Source of the DNA: an uncultured Treponema sp.
GTDB lineage: Bacteria > Spirochaetota > Spirochaetia > Treponematales > Treponemataceae
Assembly (NCBI GenBank): GCA_905372235.1
Contig: CAJPOF010000045.1
Coordinates: forward strand, 1 to 20,007
DNA length: 20,007 nt
Direction: 5' to 3'
The translations under genes were made by a program, and so were the position numbers. Under the pieces are notes generated by a model, which worked only from the letters and a program-made list of their open reading frames with translations, was not told the DNA's origin and ran no database searches. This document shows positions 6,665 to 11,497 of the stretch, piece after piece; position 1 is the first letter of the stretch, and every line of letters starts with the position of its first letter.

Positions 6665-7876
6665 ATGAAAAAACTTTCATTTTTAATCGCAGGTCTTATG
6701 GGATTGGCTCTTATGGGCTGTTCCGGAAACTTGCACGACGTTGTACCTTCTCGTGTTGACCTTTCAGCTGGAGGCGCTCCGGGTGCATTCAATACTTGGA
6801 ACAAGACTACTCCATGGACTACAATGGACAAGGCAAATGGTATATACACATATGAATTTGCGGCTACTGAAGCTGAGGTTCAGTGGAAGGTATTAGTCAA
6901 AACCGGCGACTGGAACGGCGGCGCATACGGCGGCGAAGGTACAGAGCTTGAACTAAAAGTAGGCGGCAAAGAAACTCTTGTATATGACAACAAAACTGGT
7001 GGCGGTAAAAACGTAAAAATCACAGGTCTTACAAAGGGTCTAAAGTATAAGATTACTGTTACGGCAACAGAGTCTGCAACTGTAGAGGCAACTGTAGAGG
7101 CGGCAGGTTTGCCACCTGTACCGTATTACCTTGATGGCGAATACCTTGTGGGTGATATTTTCAAACTAACTGGAAAGACAAATGCATTTGATTTTGATAA
7201 AACAAACCTTATTTACAATGCAAGCGTTGACAATAACACTGGTTATGTAACATACACAAAGGACATTGATGCTATTGCTTCTAATGGCGAATGTGGCATA
7301 AACGACTGCAACTGGAAACACAAGATGATGGGCAAGGGTGTTGAAGTTCCTGCGGACGACAAGTTCTATGAACTAAATGGCTCAGAAGAAGATAACTTCA
7401 AAGTAAATGGTCTTACCATAGGAAATCCATACCGAGTTACAATCCAGACTCACCCGGACAAAAAGGTTTTTGTGAAATTCACTCTAATCACCAACTATAC
7501 TTTGGCTGTCGAATTTGTACATGCTACAGCTACTACTGAATACTACATAAACGGTAGTCCATGGGGCTGGAAAGGTGGTTGGCCAATTATCAGTTGGTCT
7601 AACAATACAACTACTGCATATAATGATTGCAAAGCCGCCAATGCTGATCGCTTCTGCCCTTGCGCTAGTGATGGCACCGGAATTTTCAGCAGTAAGCCAG
7701 CCTTTATAGGAAAACCGGACGACAAGGTAACTTATGAAGTTAAGGTTGTAAGTTGCACTTCTGACGGCGCAGACCCACAGTATGACTCCGGAAATCTGAA
7801 GTTTGATGTGACTGTCAAATCAGGCGAAATCAAAGTAAAAATCGACATTGCCGCAAAAACGGTTACGGTCAACTAG
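6665..7876 (+). CDS. Secreted lipoprotein with repeated beta-sandwich-like regions
   Basis: The product has 403 residues. The signal peptide ends in the lipobox LMGC with the lipidated cysteine at residue 19. The mature part looks like two or three beta-rich regions: about 30-150 (APGAFNTWNKTTPW, then NGIYTYEF and VKTGDWNGGAYGGEGTE), about 150-275, and 280-403. The first resembles carbohydrate-binding early-set domains in which tryptophans line the sugar site. Eight Cys in the mature part and short Ser/Thr/Gly linkers fit an extracytoplasmic location. The start follows AGGAGA by five bases. It lies 132 bases after the outer-membrane gene with no strong terminator between, so co-transcription is likely; a shared role in glycan capture is inference. 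Confidence 0.75.
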   Translation: MKKLSFLIAGLMGLALMGCSGNLHDVVPSRVDLSAGGAPGAFNTWNKTTPWTTMDKANGIYTYEFAATEAEVQWKVLVKTGDWNGGAYGGEGTELELKVGGKETLVYDNKTGGGKNVKITGLTKGLKYKITVTATESATVEATVEAAGLPPVPYYLDGEYLVGDIFKLTGKTNAFDFDKTNLIYNASVDNNTGYVTYTKDIDAIASNGECGINDCNWKHKMMGKGVEVPADDKFYELNGSEEDNFKVNGLTIGNPYRVTIQTHPDKKVFVKFTLITNYTLAVEFVHATATTEYYINGSPWGWKGGWPIISWSNNTTTAYNDCKAANADRFCPCASDGTGIFSSKPAFIGKPDDKVTYEVKVVSCTSDGADPQYDSGNLKFDVTVKSGEIKVKIDIAAKTVTVN

Positions 7877-7910
7877 TAGGCTCTATTTTTTAAGCCTGCC
7901 TTTTTAAGGC

Positions 7911-7947
7911 AAAAAAGACTGCGGTATTTTACCGCAGTCTTTTTTTT
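7911..7947 (+). terminator. Intrinsic terminator of the lipoprotein gene
   Basis: GACTGCGGTA (7917-7926) pairs perfectly with TACCGCAGTC (7930-7939), flanked by six A and eight T. It also reads as a terminator on the minus strand. A near-identical 34-bp copy of its 3' part occurs at 8393-8426. Confidence 0.9.
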
Positions 7948-7976
7948 GTGTTTATACTGTCAATAATTTTTGTTAC

Positions 7977-8005
7977 TTGACCGGAATTATAAGGTGGAGT
8001 ATATT
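7977..8005 (+). promoter_or_regulatory. Promoter of the antisense (antitoxin) RNA
   Basis: TTGACC (7977-7982), 17 bases, TATATT (8000-8005). The predicted start is near 8012, just before the inverted-repeat arm GGAACACCG (8015-8023). Confidence 0.7.
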
Positions 8006-8011
8006 AAACAA

Positions 8012-8100
8012 AAAGGAACACCGCAGAATTGTGGCTGTCTCCTTTAAGCTTTTGTGAAAAGCCTACTCAGATTCGCAACACTGGGGTAGGCTTTATTTTT
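8012..8100 (+). ncRNA. Antisense RNA, candidate type I antitoxin
   Basis: The predicted RNA is about 89 nt. It starts after the promoter at 7977-8005 and ends at a hairpin with a 9-bp stem, AAAGCCTAC (8058-8066) with GTAGGCTTT (8086-8094), followed by ATTTTT. It is complementary to the 3' untranslated part of the toxin mRNA and stops five bases short of the toxin stop codon on the other strand. This is the TxpA/RatA and BsrG/SR4 type of 3' overlap. Because it contains one arm of the long inverted repeat, its 5' part also nearly copies the toxin mRNA 5' end. No expression evidence is available from sequence alone. Confidence 0.6.
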
Positions 8101-8104
8101 GCTC

Positions 8105-8191
8105 TTACAAGAAATACTTGAGGAGAGCCAGTGCGTTTATAAGCAAACTGAGAAATGCGATTACAAGCATCGCTTTTTCGTATTTTGTCAT
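8105..8191 (-). CDS. 28-residue holin-like hydrophobic toxin peptide (Hol_Tox-type)
   Basis: The ORF encodes MTKYEKAMLVIAFLSLLINA followed by LALLKYFL and TAA. An M-T-x-Y-E start and a single hydrophobic helix (about 8-28) match the putative holin-like toxin family (Pfam Hol_Tox) related to TxpA/BsrG-type peptides. The GGGAG ribosome site lies about 12-13 bases before the ATG, somewhat far. The peptide would insert in the cytoplasmic membrane. It sits between its own promoter (8290-8262) and a U-run after the closing stem (8014-8008), and an antisense RNA overlaps its 3' untranslated region. Family assignment is by pattern only, but the surrounding architecture supports it strongly. Confidence 0.75.
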   Translation of the reverse strand: MTKYEKAMLVIAFLSLLINALALLKYFL

Positions 8192-8261
8192 ATCTGCACG
8201 AAATCTCCCTTTCATTTAAGATTAGGAGACAGCCACCCTGTTCCACGGTGTTCCAGCCGCT

Positions 8262-8290
8262 ACAATACACTATTACTTTGCAAATAACAA
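8262..8290 (-). promoter_or_regulatory. Promoter of the holin-like toxin mRNA
   Basis: On the minus strand TTGTTA (8290-8285), 17 bases, TATTGT (8267-8262). Predicted +1 is 8254-8255, exactly where the long inverted-repeat arm begins. Confidence 0.55.
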
Positions 8291-8387
8291 GCGGATGGGG
8301 CATACACAGTAGCTATTCACTTTGTGGCAGAAACCGCTTCTGTAATGTAGTTTTTATTCTTAAACTTGCCCGTTTTATGGGGTAGGG

Positions 8388-8420
8388 AAAGTTGCGGTAT
8401 TTTGCCGCAGTCTTTTTTTT
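8388..8420 (+). terminator. Second copy of the lipoprotein terminator
   Basis: 8393-8426 matches 7920-7953 in 33 of 34 positions, with the stem TGCGG/CCGCA and eight T (8413-8420). No gene ends here on the plus strand, so it is a duplicated segment that brackets the toxin-antitoxin unit. Confidence 0.7.
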
Positions 8421-8426
8421 GTGTTT

Positions 8427-8511
8427 GGGCGGACATGGTTAGGCTTTGTTCACTTTTTATTTATCGTGTGTCCGCCCCACGAATCGAGCGAAAGCTCGAT
8501 TCGTGCAAGGG
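8427..8511 (+). repeat. Double-hairpin repeat, copy 1
   Basis: Stem A is GGGCGGACA (8427-8435) with TGTCCGCCC (8469-8477). Stem B follows with no gap: CACGAATCGAGC (8478-8489), GAAA loop, GCTCGATTCGTG (8494-8505). The tail is CAAGGGGGG. The loop of stem A contains AGGCTTTGTTCA. Confidence 0.7.
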
Positions 8512-8600
8512 GGGTGGTGGATATATATAGGCTTTGTTCATTGTGTAGTGCTTTGTATGTCCGCCCTGAGAATTGGGCAGAAGTCTGATTCTTGCAAGAT
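8512..8600 (+). repeat. Double-hairpin repeat, copy 2
   Basis: Stem A is weaker: the G-rich 8512-8522 with ATGTCCGCCC (8557-8566). Stem B is TGAGAATTGGGC (8567-8578), AGAA loop, GTCTGATTCTTG (8583-8594). All 12 pairs of stem B form in plus-strand RNA, five of them as G-U. AGGCTTTGTTCA is again in the loop of stem A and CAAG follows stem B. Between copies 2 and 3 a further hairpin, CGAGTTTTGC/GCAGAACTCG (8609-8634), is present. Confidence 0.6.
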
Positions 8601-8641
8601 GTTTTATGCGAGTTTTGCCGCCCAGCAGAACTCGTGCAGTC

Positions 8642-8710
8642 GGACGGACATTTTTATTTGGCGTATGTTTGTCCCAAGAATTGAGTAAAAACTCGATTCT
8701 TGCAAGGGGG
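8642..8710 (+). repeat. Double-hairpin repeat, copy 3
   Basis: Stem A is GGACGGACA (8642-8650) with TGTTTGTCC (8666-8674), two pairs being G-U. Stem B abuts it: CAAGAATTGAGT (8675-8686), AAAA loop, ACTCGATTCTTG (8691-8702), one U-G pair. CAAGGGGG follows. Confidence 0.65.
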
Positions 8711-8985
8711 AGTGTTCATTATTTTTTGAGAGATGGTTTTTGGGAATCACGGGGATTGTATTTTGGGAGAGCGGTGTTTTTTGGGGGCTTGGGGGATAAC
8801 CCCCAGGGGAAGGGGGTGTGGTGAAGACCGAAGGGCTGAACCCAGGGGGAAGGCTTTCCCCCCCTGCGTGAGATAGAGAAAGGGGGCGTCAGTAGCAGGG
8901 GGTATTTTGAAAATTCACGGAGTTTGTTTGCACTTCGATATAGTGTGTGCTGGATACCGATAGCGAAACGTTTTCAAAAAATCCG
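8711..8985 (+). other. G-rich non-coding stretch with two hairpins
   Basis: The plus strand is strongly G-rich here. CTTGGGGG (8788-8795), ATAA, CCCCCAGG-type arm (8800-8807) is one hairpin and CAGGGGGAA with TTCCCCCCCTG (8843-8866, two bulged C) another. G-runs at 8783, 8791, 8806 and 8812 could form a quadruplex. No frame here has a ribosome site or recognisable family. Confidence 0.45.
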
Positions 8986-9014
8986 TTGAGGTTCTTCTGC
9001 GCCGCTTAGAATAT
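8986..9014 (+). promoter_or_regulatory. Possible promoter of the queuosine transporter transcript
   Basis: TTGAGG (8986-8991) with GAATAT (9009-9014) at 17 bases, or TAGAAT (9007-9012) at 15. Either would start transcription upstream of the riboswitch. Confidence 0.35.
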
Positions 9015-9091
9015 ACGGAATGGATGACAATTTGCAAATACCATCTATACATATTTCCTTCAAGAATGTAAAATCACCGTATCAAATTTGC

Positions 9092-9131
9092 AGACAGTTC
9101 GAAGTCCTTCCTGTCTTAAAACAAAACCAGG
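9092..9131 (+). promoter_or_regulatory. preQ1 class I riboswitch
   Basis: P1 is AGACAG (9092-9097) with CTGTCT (9111-9116). The loop TTCGAAGTCCTTC begins with the conserved UUC and has AG and the following C in place. The A-rich tail TAAAACAAAACCAGG (9117-9131) matches the class I tail (compare UUAACAAAACAAGG in the well-studied Thermoanaerobacter aptamer) and can close the pseudoknot with the loop. The next gene is a queuosine-precursor transporter, the expected target. TCCC (9163-9167 region) can pair with the ribosome site GGGAG (9189-9193), so control is probably translational. Confidence 0.8.
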
Positions 9132-9199
9132 TAAACTCTTGTTGTTCGCAACACAAAAGTTCCCTAATTATTTCGGATTTCCTGCTGCGGGAGATATGT

Positions 9200-9928
9200 A
9201 TGAATGAATTTTTGCTTCTGGGTTCGCTTCTGATTTCCTTTGGAGCTACAATCCTTTTCTTAAAACTTTTTGGGAAAAGCGGACTTTTTGTTTGGATAGC
9301 CGTTTCCGCAATTTTTGCAAACATCGAAGTTACGGTCTTGGTTCAGGCGTTCGGGATGGAACAGACGCTTGGAAATACGCTTTTTGCATCGAGTTTTCTT
9401 GCAACGGACATACTGAGTGAACTGTACGGGAAAAAACATGCCGACAAGGGCGTTCGAATTGGAATAATCGTTACGCTTTTTTTCATTATTTTTTCATCGA
9501 TGTGGCTTCATTACATACCAAGCCAAAACGACCGGGCAATGTCGTCTATAAAGGCTCTGTTTTCGAACACGCCTCGAATTCTAATTGCGAGTTTGGTGGC
9601 GTATGCGATTTCGCAAAGCATTGACGTGTGGCTTTATCATAAATGGTGGGCGCTTACAAAAAAGAAAACCGGAAGCACAAAAAAAATGCTTTGGTTCAGA
9701 AATAATTTTTCTACGCTCATTAGCCAATTTATCAACATTGTGATTTTCAATTTCGGTTCGTTTTTGGGCGTGTATAAATTCAAGGAATTGCTTTCTATCA
9801 CTGCCGCTTGCTACATAATCTATCTTGTAACAAGCATTTTGGACACGCCGTTCGTCTATCTTGCAAGAAAAATTTGTCCCACAACATTCGAAAAATCTTC
9901 CCCAGATGTTTCCGCAAATGATTTTTGA
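9200..9928 (+). CDS. Queuosine precursor transporter, YhhQ/QPTR (VUT, DUF165) family
   Basis: The product has 242 residues and about six membrane helices. FASSFLATDILSELYGKKHA (62-81) is the family signature; later SQFINIVIFNFGSF and a C-terminal helix with SILDTPFVYLARK fit. YhhQ proteins import preQ0, preQ1 or related queuosine precursors across the inner membrane. I chose ATG 9200 because GGGAG lies six bases upstream and the protein then starts at the family N-terminus MNEFLLLG. The in-frame ATG at 9020 would translate through the riboswitch. Regulation by preQ1 through the aptamer at 9092-9131 is consistent with this function. The organism probably salvages rather than makes the precursor, which this window alone cannot prove. 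Confidence 0.92.
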   Translation: MNEFLLLGSLLISFGATILFLKLFGKSGLFVWIAVSAIFANIEVTVLVQAFGMEQTLGNTLFASSFLATDILSELYGKKHADKGVRIGIIVTLFFIIFSSMWLHYIPSQNDRAMSSIKALFSNTPRILIASLVAYAISQSIDVWLYHKWWALTKKKTGSTKKMLWFRNNFSTLISQFINIVIFNFGSFLGVYKFKELLSITAACYIIYLVTSILDTPFVYLARKICPTTFEKSSPDVSANDF

Positions 9929-10029
9929 AAATACAAGCGATTTTATTCTTTAAAAGACGATTTTTAAGATATTATTGGGCGGTTTTTCTTCCTACCGGCG
10001 TTCCAGGGGTTCGCCGACTAACCGCGGGT

Positions 10030-10068
10030 GGGGATGTCTCAAAAGTTTGTTACTTTCGAGACATCCCC
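10030..10068. repeat. Palindrome 1 of an intergenic cluster
   Basis: GGGGATGTCTC-A-AAAG (10030-10045) with CTTT-C-GAGACATCCCC (10053-10068), one mismatch and a 7-base loop. Its loop region TCAAAAGT..GTTACTTTC recurs in the htpG terminator at 15420-15439. Confidence 0.7.
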
Positions 10069-10073
10069 GACGA

Positions 10074-10117
10074 GTTTAAAATTAAGTCTTTATTCTGGTA
10101 ATGACTTAATTTTAAAC
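10074..10117. repeat. Palindrome 2 of an intergenic cluster
   Basis: GTTTAAAATTAAGTC (10074-10088) and GACTTAATTTTAAAC (10103-10117) are perfect 15-bp arms around a 14-base loop. Confidence 0.75.
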
Positions 10118-10138
10118 ATCGCACATAAAATCAAGGAA

Positions 10139-10168
10139 GCTGTCCAAAAACTGAAGTTTTTGGACAGC
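10139..10168. repeat. Palindrome 3 of an intergenic cluster
   Basis: GCTGTCCAAAAACT (10139-10152), GA, AGTTTTTGGACAGC (10155-10168): perfect 14-bp arms. No U-run follows on the plus strand. The remainder of 9929-10329 shows no gene; the three palindromes are its only clear content. Confidence 0.75.
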
Positions 10169-10332
10169 ATGGGCGAAAGGACTTAGTATTTTTATAAATC
10201 GCCTGGATTACAAGTTTTCTTGAAAATTTTATGGATTTTTTTATGTTTTGCCCGCCCTTCCATGCCGGCGTCTAGATTTTTCTTCCACGAGCCATTTCTT
10301 CTCCCTCAAAAAAACACAGTCCACCTATTTTG

Positions 10333-10341
10333 TGCTATACT
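10333..10341 (+). promoter_or_regulatory. Extended -10 box for a leaderless exodeoxyribonuclease III mRNA
   Basis: TGCTATACT (10333-10341) is an extended -10 element. It ends six bases before the ATG at 10348, so +1 falls on the start codon. No ribosome site is present. Confidence 0.55.
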
Positions 10342-10347
10342 TTAATC

Positions 10348-11124
10348 ATGAAAATCATCTCTTGGAACGTAAACGGCATTCGTGCCGTAGAAAAAAAAGG
10401 TTTTGTGCAATGGCTTACACAAACTGACGCAGATATTCTTTGCGTTCAGGAAACTAAGGCAAATCCGTTGCAACTTTCGGCGGAACTGCTTGCGCCACCT
10501 CAAAAGAACGGCGGAACTTACGTCTCATATTTTTCAAGCGCAAAAAAGCCCGGCTATTCTGGAACGGCGATTTTCTGCAAGAATAATCCGGATTGCGTAG
10601 AAAACTTGGGCGACTCTCTTTACGATGACGAAGGGCGAGTTACAATCGCCAAATTCGGAAAAATCGCTGTAATTTCCGCATATTTCCCGAACAGCCAAGA
10701 TGCCGGCGCACGCTTGGACTACAAATTAGGTTTTTGCGCCGCAATTCTAAAAAAATGCGACGAACTTGTTTCGCAAGGATTTGATATTGTTCTTAATGGA
10801 GACTACAATATCGCTCACAAGCCGATTGACCTTGCAAATCCTAAAGCAAACGAGCATAACGCCGGCTATCTACCCGAAGAGCGCGCTTGGATGGATGCAT
10901 TTACGAGTGCCGGCTATGTTGACGTTTTCCGCCATTTTTCTAACGAACCGAATCAATATACGTGGTGGAGTTACAGATTTCACGCAAGAGAAAAGAACAT
11001 CGGGTGGCGTATAGATTACCAATGTGTGAATTCGGCTTTTTTGTCCAAAGTAGAGTCCTGCAGAATCCTAAGCGATGTAACAGGAAGCGATCATTGCCCT
11101 ATCGAAATCATAATTGAATCATAA
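10348..11124 (+). CDS. xth: Exodeoxyribonuclease III (AP endonuclease, Xth/ExoA family)
   Basis: The product has 258 residues, typical for the family. Active-site residues are visible: N7 in SWNVNGIR, E35 in CVQETK, D152 and N154 in LNGDYNIAH, and D248-H249 in GSDHCPI. It cleaves DNA at abasic sites and removes 3' blocking groups in base excision repair. The start at MKIISWN (10348) is the family N-terminus; the in-frame start at 10330 adds six residues that lie in the promoter. The gene is followed after 13 bases by the Dabb gene and is probably the first gene of a short operon. Confidence 0.95.
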   Translation: MKIISWNVNGIRAVEKKGFVQWLTQTDADILCVQETKANPLQLSAELLAPPQKNGGTYVSYFSSAKKPGYSGTAIFCKNNPDCVENLGDSLYDDEGRVTIAKFGKIAVISAYFPNSQDAGARLDYKLGFCAAILKKCDELVSQGFDIVLNGDYNIAHKPIDLANPKANEHNAGYLPEERAWMDAFTSAGYVDVFRHFSNEPNQYTWWSYRFHAREKNIGWRIDYQCVNSAFLSKVESCRILSDVTGSDHCPIEIIIES

Positions 11125-11137
11125 TTCAGGAGAAAAT

Positions 11138-11455
11138 ATGGAAAATACAAAGATTGTAAAACATATAATTTTGTGGCAGTTGCATGAAAATCTCACAAAT
11201 GCTGAAAAGGAAAAAATAAAATCCGACATAAAGCAGGGCCTTGAAAATCTGAAAGGAGAGATTCCTGAAATCCTTGATATAAAAGTACATGCAAACGGAC
11301 TTCCCACTTCCAATGCGGACATCATGCTTGAAAGTTCCTTCAAAGATGCCGATGCGCTAAAAACATATGCGGAACATCCGAAACATGTGGCTGTGGCGGA
11401 TAATCTGATTCGTCCGTACGCAAAAACTCGGGTCTGCTTGGATTTCGAGGAATAA
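11138..11455 (+). CDS. Dabb-family (stress-responsive alpha/beta barrel) protein
   Basis: The product has 105 residues. VKHIILWQLHENLT at the start, EIPEILDIKVHANG in the middle, and the HPKHVAVADNLIRPYA block near the end follow the Dabb pattern, a dimeric ferredoxin-like fold related to small-molecule-binding and cyclase proteins. The start follows AGGAG closely (ATG 11138). It begins 13 bases after exodeoxyribonuclease III and ends 42 bases before the NYN gene, so the three are probably one operon. Biochemical function is unknown. Confidence 0.85.
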   Translation: MENTKIVKHIILWQLHENLTNAEKEKIKSDIKQGLENLKGEIPEILDIKVHANGLPTSNADIMLESSFKDADALKTYAEHPKHVAVADNLIRPYAKTRVCLDFEE

Positions 11456-11497
11456 GGCGGCTTGCAGTTGGATTTTCAAAGCGGAGGAGATTTCATT

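Larger units (their letters stand above)
8008..8254 (-). other. Predicted toxin mRNA with 5'-3' closing stem
   Basis: The predicted start (8254-8255) coincides with the arm GGAACACCG (minus strand, 8254-8246). Next comes GTGGCTGTCTCCT (8236-8224). These pair with AGGAGACAGCCAC (8043-8031) and CGGTGTTCC (8023-8015) at the 3' end, directly followed by TTTTTGTTT. The 13-bp and 9-bp arms are perfect. The 5' arm also holds TCTCC, which can pair with GGAGA of the ribosome site (8210-8200 region). Alternative pairing of this kind is known from type I toxin mRNAs such as hok and AapA1. Confidence 0.55.

Noticed and set aside
8427..8710. CRISPR array
   Set aside because: The three repeats are imperfect, carry two hairpins each and differ along their whole length; there are no constant repeats with unique spacers and no cas genes in the window.
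8446..8824. Overlapping plus-strand frames across the repeat and G-rich region
   Set aside because: Their sequences follow the hairpin repeats, contain Cys/Gly/Arg-rich strings without family features and lack ribosome sites.
9020..9199. Longer start of the queuosine transporter at ATG 9020
   Set aside because: The extra 60 residues would be encoded through the preQ1 riboswitch and have no membrane-protein or family features; ATG 9200 has a ribosome site.
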